From JASHSH01 sp036490215 (GTDB lineage: Bacteria > Pseudomonadota > Alphaproteobacteria > Rhodospirillales > Magnetospirillaceae), in assembly GCA_036490215.1 (NCBI GenBank), contig DASXEH010000084.1, positions 57,709-121,708 of the forward strand: a stretch of 64,000 nt of DNA, in the 5' to 3' direction. The translations under genes were made by a program, and so were the position numbers. A model generated the notes under the pieces. The model was given only the letters and a program-made list of their open reading frames with translations. It did not search any database and was not told where the DNA came from. Each line of letters starts with the position of its first letter. Position 1 is the first letter of the stretch. Positions 9,148 through 19,178 of this stretch are shown here, one piece after another.

Positions 9148-10719
9148 ATGAACACTGCTGTCAATTTGCCGCCACGGAGCACATCTGCCGACGGGCAGTC
9201 CCATCTTCCGGTCAGTGTGATCGGCCGATCCGCCTCAGGGGTCGAGCCGGCCCCGCCCTGCACTTTGGTCATCTTCGGAGCGGGCGGAGATTTGACGAAG
9301 CGGCTGCTGATGCCCGCGCTTTACAACTTGGCCGGCAGTCATTTGCTGAGCGAGAATCTGCGCGTCCTCGGTATCGACCACTCAGACAATACCGATGAAG
9401 GATGGCGGAGCGCGCTATCCGAGACGATGCAATCCTTTACGCGCGATGAAAGTGCCGAGTTCCACGCCAAGCAAATCGATGCAGCGGCTTGGGGCTGGGT
9501 TCGCCAACGTCTGTCCTATCTGCAAGGCGATTTCGAGCAAGCGCCTTTGTATGGCGATCTCACCCACCGTCTACAGGGGAATGTCGTCTTCTACCTTGCC
9601 GTTCCTGCCCGATTCTTCGGGCCGATCATCGATCACTTGGGCGCAGCCGGATTGCTGAAAGAGTCAGGCAACGATGCTTTTCGGCGTGTGGTCATCGAAA
9701 AGCCGTTCGGTGCCGATTTGAGCTCAGCCAAAAATCTCAATGCGCGGATTTTGAAGTCCGCCGCGGAGAGTCAGTTTTATCGAATCGACCACTTCCTCGG
9801 CAAAGAGACTGTGCAAAGCATTCTGGCCGTCCGTTTCGCCAACGCGATGTACGAGCCGGTCTGGTGTCGTGACTTTATCGATCACGTCCAAATCACAGCG
9901 GCAGAAACGATCGGCGTCGAGCAGCGTGGCTCCTTCTATGAGGCTACGGGCGCTTTGCGCGATATGGTGCCGAACCATCTCTTCCAGCTCCTCTGTATGA
10001 CGGCGATCGAACCGCCATCGTCGTTGGATGCCGATGCGATCCGCACAGCGAAGGCCAAATTGGTCGAATGTGTGAAGCCGATTCAGCCCGAACATGCCGT
10101 CCGCGGGCAATATACCGCCGGCAAGATTGCGGAAGAGGCCGTGGCGGGATATCTCCAGGAACCCCATGTGTCTCCCGACAGCGCGACGGAAACCTATGTC
10201 GCACTCAAGCTTGCCATCGAGAACGAGCGATGGTCCGGCGTTCCTTTCTATCTCCGCACGGGGAAGCGCCTCATAGGCCGACGCACAGAGATCGCTGTGC
10301 GCTTCAAAAAGGCGCGCGCACCGCTGTTCGCGGACGCGCCTGGGATGGACGAGCAAAGCGATCTGCTTCGCATCCAGATCGATCCCACTCACGGGATCGA
10401 GACGATCCTCAACGTCAAGGTTCCGGGGCCGAAGATGCAGTTAGCCCCGGTTGCGACAAGCTTTCGCTACGATGACTATTTTCAGCAAAAGCCCAATGTC
10501 GGCTACGAAACGCTCCTCTACGACTGCATGATCGGCGACGCGACGCTTTTTCAGCGGGCTGACAATATCGAGACGAGTTGGGCGGCAATCGATCCTTTGC
10601 TGCATGGATGGGGCAAGGGGACACCGGAACTTTACGCCGCCGGCAGCGAAGGCCCGGCCGGTGCCGATGCACTTCTAGCGCGCGAAGGACGCCAGTGGCT
10701 GAAGCTCGACCCGAAATAA
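9148..10719 (+). CDS. zwf: Glucose-6-phosphate 1-dehydrogenase
   Basis: About 523 residues from the ATG at 9148; a TTG at 9094 would add 18 residues. The N-terminal NADP-binding segment reads LVIFGAGGDLTKRLLMPALY, and the catalytic signature RIDHFLGKETVQ lies near residue 211 with its His and Lys in place. The enzyme oxidises glucose 6-phosphate to 6-phosphoglucono-lactone, the entry step of the Entner-Doudoroff and oxidative pentose phosphate pathways, making NADPH. The next gene, a GH15 glycosidase, overlaps or abuts the stop, so the two are likely one transcript feeding glucose units into this step. Confidence 0.96.
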   Translation: MNTAVNLPPRSTSADGQSHLPVSVIGRSASGVEPAPPCTLVIFGAGGDLTKRLLMPALYNLAGSHLLSENLRVLGIDHSDNTDEGWRSALSETMQSFTRDESAEFHAKQIDAAAWGWVRQRLSYLQGDFEQAPLYGDLTHRLQGNVVFYLAVPARFFGPIIDHLGAAGLLKESGNDAFRRVVIEKPFGADLSSAKNLNARILKSAAESQFYRIDHFLGKETVQSILAVRFANAMYEPVWCRDFIDHVQITAAETIGVEQRGSFYEATGALRDMVPNHLFQLLCMTAIEPPSSLDADAIRTAKAKLVECVKPIQPEHAVRGQYTAGKIAEEAVAGYLQEPHVSPDSATETYVALKLAIENERWSGVPFYLRTGKRLIGRRTEIAVRFKKARAPLFADAPGMDEQSDLLRIQIDPTHGIETILNVKVPGPKMQLAPVATSFRYDDYFQQKPNVGYETLLYDCMIGDATLFQRADNIETSWAAIDPLLHGWGKGTPELYAAGSEGPAGADALLAREGRQWLKLDPK

Positions 10720-10748
10720 GCGCTGCCGCGGCCGATCCGAGCGGTCCT

Positions 10749-12593
<1,845 letters not shown>

Positions 12594-12704
12594 TTTGGGG
12601 CGGAAATACTCGCGATCTTATACTTTGGCATCGCCGCAGTGCCGACGAGAACGACCGTGAATGGATGCGCACGAACGAAATGCTCACGGCCGGGGCCCTT
12701 CGTT

Positions 12705-12736
12705 GAAAAAAAAGGGGCCGGACTTACGTCCAGCCC
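12705..12736 (-). terminator. Rho-independent terminator, minus strand
   Basis: Read on the minus strand, GGGCUGGAC and GUCCGGCCC pair around a GUAA loop (12715-12736) and are followed by eight consecutive U (12706-12713 on the plus strand is A8). The G-U wobble only pairs in the minus-strand RNA, which fixes the direction. It lies just after the stop of the MoeA-like fragment. Confidence 0.85.
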
Positions 12737-12742
12737 TTTCCG

Positions 12743-12900
12743 CTAGCGGAGCGCGGCGTAGTCGATGAAGTGGATCGTGTCGCCGGGCGCCACGCGCGTT
12801 ATATTTTCCCCCAACTCGACCAGCCCGTGAGTGCGGATTCCATTCACATCCGGTGCACAAAGGCTGTTGACAGGACGTAACGAAGCTGCAATCAATCGGC
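12743..12900 (-). pseudogene. Orphan 3' end of a MoeA-like gene
   Basis: On the minus strand a frame ends at the TAG at 12743-12745. About 50 residues upstream of the stop read like the C-terminal beta-barrel domain of molybdopterin molybdotransferase MoeA: an AASLRPVNSL segment followed by LVELGENITRVAPGD and TIHFIDYAALR. It is immediately followed by a good terminator, as a real gene end would be. No N-terminal part exists upstream, where the amide-operon leader begins instead. The best reading is a deletion remnant left when neighbouring DNA was replaced. The assignment to MoeA rests on short motifs only. Confidence 0.4.
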
Positions 12901-12968
12901 TGTGCAATGATGCACATGAAAATTGAAGCGACGATGCTGAACCTTGGTTCCGGGCACGTCGCTTTTTT
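12884..12968 (+). promoter_or_regulatory. Predicted ANTAR-controlled antitermination leader of the amide operon
   Basis: Three consecutive RNA structures precede the amide operon. (a) AGCTG/CGGCT around an 8-nt loop, 12884-12901. (b) TGTGC and GCACA around the hexaloop AATGAT, 12901-12916; A at loop position 1 and G at position 4 match the known ANTAR-target loop rule. (c) An intrinsic terminator, 12928-12968: GCGACG pairs with CGTCGC, with an inner GAAC/GTTC stem, then six T. A short AGC/GCT hairpin with 6-nt loop at 12927-12938 uses the 5' arm of the terminator and so would exclude it. The operon's last gene encodes an AmiR-like ANTAR protein. Confidence 0.65.
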
Positions 12969-13031
12969 ATTTGAGACAGTTGATCCCGGCCAGGTGTTCA
13001 GTTCCGTGGCAAGCGCGGAGGGGCACCTGTC

Positions 13032-14228
13032 ATGAGAAAACTGTTATTGGCGATTGCGGTTGTGGCTTCGGCCGGAATGACCGAGATCGCGCAGGCTGAA
13101 ACGAAGGTCGGAGCGATCTTCGATCTGACCGGCGGCCTGAATATCTACGGCATTCAACAGAACGAAGCGCTCAATCTGGCGATTGAGGACATCAATGGAC
13201 ACGGTGGTCTGCTTGGCCAGCCGGTCAAGGTTGTCTCCTACGACGCCCAGTCCGAGCTTCCCAAATATACGCAATATGCGAACACGGCGATTTTGCGCGA
13301 CAAGATCGACGTGCTGTTCGCCGGTCTTACCAGTTCGTCGCGCGAAGCGCTGCGGCCGGTCGTCCGCAAGGCAAAGCTCCCGTATTTCTACTCATCGCTG
13401 TACGAGGGCGGTGCTTGCGACAAAGAGACTTTCGTCACCGGGCCGTCTGCATCGCAGCAACTTTCCGTGCTGATCGATTGGGCGGTGAAGAAGTACGGCA
13501 AAAAGATATACATCATGGCGCCCGACTACAACTTCGGGTCGATCTCGGCGCACTGGGTGCACGAATACGCCAAGAAGCTGGGTGCCGAGGTGGTCGGTGA
13601 AGATTTCCTGGCGCTCAGCATCACCGACTACGCGCCGACGATTCAGAAGATCCAATCGACCAAGCCCGACTTCGTCGTCGCGCTGCCGGTCGGTGCCAAT
13701 CAGACCGGGTTTCTTGAGCAGTTCGCTGCGGCCGGTTTGAAGAAATCCATCGGTGTCGTATCGACGAACTACGGTTCGGGCAATCAGCAGGTCGTCGTTT
13801 CTCCGGCAGCCGGCGAGGGTCTGATTGCTGATCAAGGCTACTTCATGGCTGTCGATAACCCCGCGAACGCGGCCTTCATCAAACTGTGGACGGCAAAATA
13901 CGGCAGCGACACGCCGATCGTCTCGGAGGCCGTCGACACGTGGAATGCGGTGCATCTTTGGGCCGAAGCCGTCAAAAAAGCCGGCACTGCCGAGTCTGCG
14001 GCTGTGATCAAAGCGCTTGAAGGCGGCCTTACCTTCGAAGCACCGAATGGCACCGTGAAGCTAGAAGCGGGGTCGCATCATCTGCGGCAAAATATCTACA
14101 TTGCCGAGGGCGATGCGAAGCACAGCTTCAAGATCGTCGAAACGTTCAAGGACGTGGCGCCGAGCTACGAGAACGAGAAATGCGATCTCGTCGCTCACCC
14201 GGATACGGCCGAGCAGTTCACGCCATAG
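13032..14228 (+). CDS. Urea/short-chain-amide-type ABC importer substrate-binding protein
   Basis: A 398-residue precursor with a signal peptide cleaved near AQA-ETK (residue 22-23). The mature start ETKVGAIFDLTGGLNIYG and the YFYSSLYEGG segment place it in the urea/amide branch (UrtA, FmdD, AmiC) of type I Leu/Ile/Val-binding proteins, which sit in the periplasm and deliver ligand to a Liv-type importer. A YxxxYEGG-type motif is shared with the AmiC-like cytosolic protein at the end of this operon, which suggests both bind related ligands. The preceding leader predicts antitermination control. A hairpin follows the gene before the first permease, common after highly expressed binding proteins. 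Confidence 0.92.
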   Translation: MRKLLLAIAVVASAGMTEIAQAETKVGAIFDLTGGLNIYGIQQNEALNLAIEDINGHGGLLGQPVKVVSYDAQSELPKYTQYANTAILRDKIDVLFAGLTSSSREALRPVVRKAKLPYFYSSLYEGGACDKETFVTGPSASQQLSVLIDWAVKKYGKKIYIMAPDYNFGSISAHWVHEYAKKLGAEVVGEDFLALSITDYAPTIQKIQSTKPDFVVALPVGANQTGFLEQFAAAGLKKSIGVVSTNYGSGNQQVVVSPAAGEGLIADQGYFMAVDNPANAAFIKLWTAKYGSDTPIVSEAVDTWNAVHLWAEAVKKAGTAESAAVIKALEGGLTFEAPNGTVKLEAGSHHLRQNIYIAEGDAKHSFKIVETFKDVAPSYENEKCDLVAHPDTAEQFTP

Positions 14229-14245
14229 TCGATTGAACTGGAGTA

Positions 14246-14271
14246 CGGGCGCGTCGGATCCGGCGCGTCCG
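14246..14271 (+). other. Intercistronic hairpin after the amide binding-protein gene
   Basis: CGGGCGCG pairs with CGCGTCCG (one G-U) around a GATC-containing centre. There is no U tract, so it is more likely a 3'-end stabiliser or partial attenuator that lets binding protein exceed permease output than a full terminator. Confidence 0.55.
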
Positions 14272-14288
14272 TATCGGGGAGAGCTGTG

Positions 14289-15155
14289 ATGGGATTGGAC
14301 TACCTGGCGACGGTGTTGCTATCGGCCTTGTCGAGTGCATCGATCCTGCTGATCGCGACAATCGGCCTAGCCGTCGTTTTCGGCTTGATGGGGGTCATCA
14401 ATCTCGCCCACGGCGAATTCCTGATGATCGGCGCCTATGCAGCCCTGACGGCAACGCAACATGGTGTGCCGTTTGTCCTGTCCATACCGATCGCAGTCAT
14501 CGTAACGGTCGTCATCGGTGCCATCGTCGAGATGCTGATCATCAATCGGCTCTATGGCCGCTTATTCGACACGATGTTGGCCACATGGGGGCTGAGCATG
14601 GTTTTTTACCAGCTCGCCGTTCTGATGTTCGGCACGGTCACGCCCGGCATCGGCATGCCCGCGTACAGCCTGCATATCGGCCGGTACAGTCTGGCCGCCT
14701 ATCCGCTGCTCATGATTTTCGTGGCGGCGGCCATGATGGCGTTCGTCTACATGCTGATGATCCGCACCCCTTATGGCAGAAAAGCGCGCGCCGCCATTCA
14801 AGTACCGGACATGGCCCAGGCGATCGGGATCGATTCGCGCAAGACGAATACGATGACATTCTCGATCGGTTGTGGGTTGGCGGGGTTCGCCGGCGCGGTC
14901 CTGCTCCCGATCGTTCCAGCGACGCCCGCCATGGGGTTCGCTTTCGTGATCAAGGCCTTTCTGGCGGTTGTCGTGGCCGGGCCGGTGGCCCTCACCGGAG
15001 CTGCGATTGCCGCCCTTGGCGCCGGTGGCGGTGCTTCGGTAGTGGCGAGCTTCTTTACCTCGGTCGTCGGCGACGTTTTCTTCTTTTCAATCACGGCGGC
15101 ACTGCTCTGGCTGTACCCGCAGGGTATCTCCGCGCAGTGGCGCCGGAAGATGTGA
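14289..15155 (+). CDS. Amide ABC importer permease (UrtB/LivH type)
   Basis: About 288 residues, strongly hydrophobic with 8 or so membrane segments. INLAHGEFLMIGAYAA near residues 38-53 is the family signature of LivH/UrtB permeases. The start is ATG 14289 (a GTG lies at 14286). It should form the inner-membrane channel with the permease half of the next gene. The gap to the next gene is 12 bp. The urea/amide branch is inferred from the binding protein and from the amidase, AmiC and AmiR homologues in the same operon rather than from the permease itself. Confidence 0.9.
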   Translation: MGLDYLATVLLSALSSASILLIATIGLAVVFGLMGVINLAHGEFLMIGAYAALTATQHGVPFVLSIPIAVIVTVVIGAIVEMLIINRLYGRLFDTMLATWGLSMVFYQLAVLMFGTVTPGIGMPAYSLHIGRYSLAAYPLLMIFVAAAMMAFVYMLMIRTPYGRKARAAIQVPDMAQAIGIDSRKTNTMTFSIGCGLAGFAGAVLLPIVPATPAMGFAFVIKAFLAVVVAGPVALTGAAIAALGAGGGASVVASFFTSVVGDVFFFSITAALLWLYPQGISAQWRRKM

Positions 15156-15167
15156 GGGTATGACACG

Positions 15168-16982
15168 ATGACCTCGCAGAAACTCTACGGCCATGCCGGG
15201 CTCATTTTTCCGGCGATCGTCGCGGTCCTCCTTCTTGCCATGTCACCCTTCCTCGACTCCTACTTTGCCTATGTGGCGACCTCCTGGGTCGTTTTTGGGC
15301 TGCTCGGTTTGAGTCTCGACGTGGTCTGGGGGCGCGCTGGATTTCTCAGCCTCGCGCAAACGGCCTTCTACGGCATTGGTGGCTACGTCGCGGGTGTCGC
15401 TACCATCAACTTCGGGCCGGTCACCGGCAACACGATCGTCTGGTTGCTGCCGGTCGGTATTCTGGCCGGAGCACTGGTCGCGGCCGCTCTGGGGTGGATC
15501 ATCTTCTATGCCCGCATGGGAACGCTTCAGAGCACCATCCTCTCCTACACCTTCACCTTGTTGCTATGGTCGCTGACGCAATCATTCAAGGCAAAGGCGG
15601 GAACGGCGGTCGTCGGTGGCGATAACGGGATGGCGGACATCCCAGGCATCGCCCTGGCCTTCGGGCATGGTTCTTCGGCGCTGAATCAGGCATCCGCGTT
15701 TGCCGCGACAGTCGTTCTCGCCGCGGCAGCCTATTTCATCGTTCGCCGCATCATGAGGGGAACCTTCGGGCAGATCGTCAACTGCGTTCGCCTCGATATT
15801 CAGAAGACCGAGCTTCTTGGCTACGACGTCCGCCGGTATCAACTGGTGAACGTCGCTCTATCGGGAGCGATCGCGGGACTGGCCGGCGCACTCTTTGGCG
15901 CGTGGTCGAACTATCTCAGCCCGTCCATTTTCTCGGTCCAAGAAGCACTCCTTGTCCCTATCTACGTGTTGGTTGGTGGACTCGGCACGCTCGCGGGGCC
16001 GTTTGTGGGCGCTTTGATCGTCGGCGGGTTATCGTTCTGGCTCGGTGGCGGCGCGGTCGGCGGCCAAACGACGCTTGTGCTGGGGATCGTTCTTATTCTG
16101 CTGGTGCTGTTCCTGCGCAATGGCGTGCTGGGTGCGCTCGGCGCGCTTTGGCAACGGCATCTTCCAGATCCGAATGAGGCGGCGCGGGATGCGGGCATGG
16201 TATCAATCGACGCGGGCGCGCTCGAGGGTATCCTGGCTGACGCGGCCATTCAGGCTGGGCCGGCCAAGAAGCTATCGACTCACGATGCGTTCAAGGAATT
16301 CGGTGGCGTTGTCCCGGTCAACAAGATCTGCCTGGACTTCGATCCCGGCCGACCGTTTGCGCTAATCGGCCCGAACGGCGCGGGCAAAAGCTCATATCTG
16401 AAGGTCTGCGTCGGCATCTATCAGCCGGAGAGCGGCTCCATCCAAATCGAAGGCAAAGATGTTACGCGCACGCCGATCTTCGAGCGCGTCCATCTTGGCA
16501 TGGGCGTCAAGAATCAGAAGCCTCAGATCTTTGGTGAGCTGACCGTGGCGGATAACCTTTGGGTCGCTGCCTATTCGCGGCTCCGCGATGCATCGAAAGC
16601 GGCGAATGTCGCGTCGGCTATCCTCGCGATGCTCGGCCTGGAAGGGCAATCGAAGGTGCAGGCATCGGCCCTCTCGCATGGGCAGCAGCAATGGCTCGAC
16701 ATCGGCATGGTGTTGAGCCTCGCGCCCCGTGTGGTTCTCCTCGATGAGCCAGCCGCCGGGATGACCAACGAAGAGACGCGCGAACTTTCCAAGCTTGTTC
16801 GAATCCTCGCGAAGCACATGACCGTCATCGTCGTCGAACACGACATGGAATTCGTGCGGATGCTGGAGGGCCATGTGACGGTCCTCCACCGCGGGGAAGT
16901 CTTTGCCCAGGGCGATATCGACACGCTGCGGGCGGATGACCGGGTTCTCGATATTTATCTGGGGCGACGCGCCCATGTTTAG
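15168..16982 (+). CDS. Fused permease-ATPase of the amide importer (UrtC-UrtD type fusion)
   Basis: A 604-residue fusion. Residues 1 to about 330 are a LivM/UrtC-type permease with LAQTAFYGIGGYVAG and a long set of membrane helices. After a linker, an ABC ATPase domain follows: Walker A GPNGAGKSS near residue 402, signature-like LSHGQQQWLDIG, Walker B VVLLDEPAAGM and switch His in VIVVEHDMEF. The C-loop reads LSHGQ instead of LSGGQ, as is common in UrtD. The fusion ties one permease to one ATPase in fixed stoichiometry. The next ATPase gene starts 8 bp inside this gene, so translation is coupled. Confidence 0.92.
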   Translation: MTSQKLYGHAGLIFPAIVAVLLLAMSPFLDSYFAYVATSWVVFGLLGLSLDVVWGRAGFLSLAQTAFYGIGGYVAGVATINFGPVTGNTIVWLLPVGILAGALVAAALGWIIFYARMGTLQSTILSYTFTLLLWSLTQSFKAKAGTAVVGGDNGMADIPGIALAFGHGSSALNQASAFAATVVLAAAAYFIVRRIMRGTFGQIVNCVRLDIQKTELLGYDVRRYQLVNVALSGAIAGLAGALFGAWSNYLSPSIFSVQEALLVPIYVLVGGLGTLAGPFVGALIVGGLSFWLGGGAVGGQTTLVLGIVLILLVLFLRNGVLGALGALWQRHLPDPNEAARDAGMVSIDAGALEGILADAAIQAGPAKKLSTHDAFKEFGGVVPVNKICLDFDPGRPFALIGPNGAGKSSYLKVCVGIYQPESGSIQIEGKDVTRTPIFERVHLGMGVKNQKPQIFGELTVADNLWVAAYSRLRDASKAANVASAILAMLGLEGQSKVQASALSHGQQQWLDIGMVLSLAPRVVLLDEPAAGMTNEETRELSKLVRILAKHMTVIVVEHDMEFVRMLEGHVTVLHRGEVFAQGDIDTLRADDRVLDIYLGRRAHV

Positions 16983-17673
16983 GATTTCGAGCGCTACGGC
17001 CGGATATGGAAAGACCGTCATCATCCGCGGTGTGACGATCGATGTCGCAGACGGCGAGGCGGTAGCGCTGCTCGGGCGCAACGGCGTCGGTAAATCGACA
17101 CTGATGCGATTTTCGACCGGCCTTATCCCCGCGATGCAGGGACATGTAGAAATTGACGGGCAGATATTGCCGTCCGCGCCGGCGAAACGGGCCAGGGCCG
17201 GCATCGGCTACGTTCCCCAGGGGCGCTTCGTCTTTCCGCGCATGACGGTAACGGAGAACATCGCTGTGGCGGCCGAAGCCAACGGTCATGACGGCGCGAA
17301 GGCTGTCCGTGACATGTACGCGCAGTTTCCGCTGTTGAAGCCTAAGGCCAATGATCTCGCCGGCGGGCTTTCGGGCGGTCAGCAGCAAATATTGGCCTTG
17401 GCTCGTGCTTTGGCGACACAGCCGCGCATCCTGCTTCTGGACGAGCCTACCGAAGGCGTTCAGCCATCAATCATCGATGAGATGGCGGGCATGTTGAAGC
17501 GCATCAATCAGGAGACCGGCGTCTCCATTCTTGTTGCCGAGCAAGACCTCGACTTCTGCCTATCGCTCTGCGATCGCGCTTACGTCATGGAGAAGGGCGC
17601 CATCCGATTGGAGACCGATCGAGCGTCCTTGCGTGCGGACAAGGCGCTGCAGCAGCAGTTGCTGGGGGTGTGA
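16975..17673 (+). CDS. Second ATPase of the amide importer (UrtE/LivF type)
   Basis: About 232 residues. Walker A is LLGRNGVGKST, the signature is LSGGQQQILALARAL, Walker B is ILLLDEPTEGVQP and the switch region is ILVAEQDLDF. The PTEGVQPSI stretch is typical of LivF/UrtE. The ATG at 16975 overlaps the preceding stop by eight bases. It should pair with the ATPase domain of the upstream fusion to form the heterodimeric motor of the importer. Confidence 0.92.
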   Translation: MFRISSATAGYGKTVIIRGVTIDVADGEAVALLGRNGVGKSTLMRFSTGLIPAMQGHVEIDGQILPSAPAKRARAGIGYVPQGRFVFPRMTVTENIAVAAEANGHDGAKAVRDMYAQFPLLKPKANDLAGGLSGGQQQILALARALATQPRILLLDEPTEGVQPSIIDEMAGMLKRINQETGVSILVAEQDLDFCLSLCDRAYVMEKGAIRLETDRASLRADKALQQQLLGV

Positions 17674-17674
17674 C

Positions 17675-17842
17675 TTGCGCAAGAAAAGAACTCTCTCAGA
17701 GGCGCAGAGGAAGAGAATCCAGAAGACGCTGCAGCGGATTCGCCGCGGCTTGAAGAGCTTCAACGAACCCATCAATCAAGAGCCCTCACATATTTTTGGA
17801 CCGGGTGGTTTGCGTGATACCAGGTTACGAAAGCCTCTCTGA
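17675..17842 (+). CDS. Small basic ORF between the importer and the amidase
   Basis: A TTG-initiated frame of 55 residues with a strong GGGGGTG Shine-Dalgarno sequence at 17664-17670, just upstream in the end of the ATPase gene. The protein is highly basic and helical in its first half (TLSEAQRKRIQKTLQRIRR), followed by a Gly/Pro-containing tail. It overlaps the possible amidase start by up to 47 bp in another frame. I do not recognise it. Small partner proteins of amidase-signature enzymes are known (AtzG with AtzE), so a role as an amidase subunit or in translational coupling is possible but unproven. It could be spurious. Confidence 0.45.
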   Translation: MRKKRTLSEAQRKRIQKTLQRIRRGLKSFNEPINQEPSHIFGPGGLRDTRLRKPL

Positions 17843-19178
17843 TCAGGTTGCCGCCTTGGCTCAAGGCGCGGTTCGTTCGGCCTCCCTCGTCGAACGCGCC
17901 TTGGAACGGGCCGACCAACAGGCGGATCTCAACGCCTTTGTGGCGCTCGATCGCGCAACGGTTCTGGCGCAGGCCGAGGCGGCAACGCAGCGACGTTTGC
18001 GGGGGGATGTTCTGAGCCCCATTGATGGCGTTCCAATTGCCATCAAGGACAATTACCTCACGCTCGATTTCCCAACGACGGCGTGCTCCAAGGCCTTGCC
18101 GCTGGAACCGTCCCGGGCCGATGCGACGATCGTCGCCAATCTCCGCCGGGCGGGCGCGATCATCTTCGGTAAGACGAACATGCACGAATGGGCCTATGGG
18201 GCCACCAACACCACATCCCGCTTCGGCCCTACACGCAATCCGCACGATAAAAACCGGATCACAGGCGGGAGCAGCGGCGGATCGGGTGCCGCGGTGTCGG
18301 CCGGTATTGTCGGCGCGGCACTCGGGAGTGATACGGGTGGCTCGATCCGCATACCGTCTGCGGCGTGCGGTATTTATGGGTTCAAACCCAGCTATGGACG
18401 CGCCTCGCGCCACGGGGTGCTGCCGCTCAGCTGGTCATTGGATGCGCCTGGACCCATGGCCAGGACGCTGGCTGACATCAAACTCCTGTTGCCGTACATT
18501 TTGGGCGTCGATCCGAACGATCTGACGACGGCGAATGCACGGCCCTTTAAGCCGACAAGCTTGGCGCACACTCCTAAATTGCTGAACTTGACGGGGCCGG
18601 GGTTGGAGCGATCCGACGAGGTCGCAGATGCGATCGCCGTTGCGCTCGACCGCAGTGGAATCGAGGCGCAGTCGGTGTCTTTGCCCTCTGTCGACAGCTA
18701 TTTTGCCGCCTGGGAAACAATACTCCATTGTGAGGCATCATCGTATCACGCCGCATTGTTGGCAAAGGCGCCCGACGCCTTTTCTGCTGTAACGCGCGCA
18801 CATCTGGAAGCAGGGAATAAGCTCTTGGCAACGGAGCTGTTGATCGCGCAACGGCTTCGTGGACGGTTCGTGCAGGCCCTTGTCGAAGATTTGCCCGAAT
18901 GGGATGCGCTCGTCCTGCCCACGCTTCCCGTCGTCGCGCCGCGTCACGGAGAGGCGTGGCAACACTTCGGCGGACGGCGCGTGACCACCCAAGACAGTAT
19001 GACCTGGTTCTGTTGGATTGGAAATCTGGCAGGCTTGCCTTCGATTAGTATTCCTGTTGCAGTGTCTGATACGGGCTTACCCATCGGGCTGATGCTTATG
19101 GGACGGCCCGGTCAAGATGAGGCCCTGTTGGCCATGGCAGAATGGATTGATGCTCACATGGCAAAGGAACCCGCATGA
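17796..19178 (+). CDS. Amidase-signature family amidohydrolase
   Basis: Up to 460 residues. The start is uncertain: TTG 17796, GTG 17805 or GTG 17814. The Ser-cisSer-Lys catalytic set of amidase-signature enzymes is complete: Lys in PIAIKDNY near residue 83, cis-Ser in GGSSGGSGAAVSAG near residue 157, and nucleophile Ser in DTGGSIRIP near residue 182. It hydrolyses a carboxamide to acid and ammonia in the cytoplasm; substrate range is not predictable. It takes the place that AmiE, an unrelated nitrilase-fold aliphatic amidase, has in Pseudomonas ami operons. Its stop overlaps the AmiC-like gene by four bases. Confidence 0.92.
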   Translation: MDRVVCVIPGYESLSDQVAALAQGAVRSASLVERALERADQQADLNAFVALDRATVLAQAEAATQRRLRGDVLSPIDGVPIAIKDNYLTLDFPTTACSKALPLEPSRADATIVANLRRAGAIIFGKTNMHEWAYGATNTTSRFGPTRNPHDKNRITGGSSGGSGAAVSAGIVGAALGSDTGGSIRIPSAACGIYGFKPSYGRASRHGVLPLSWSLDAPGPMARTLADIKLLLPYILGVDPNDLTTANARPFKPTSLAHTPKLLNLTGPGLERSDEVADAIAVALDRSGIEAQSVSLPSVDSYFAAWETILHCEASSYHAALLAKAPDAFSAVTRAHLEAGNKLLATELLIAQRLRGRFVQALVEDLPEWDALVLPTLPVVAPRHGEAWQHFGGRRVTTQDSMTWFCWIGNLAGLPSISIPVAVSDTGLPIGLMLMGRPGQDEALLAMAEWIDAHMAKEPA

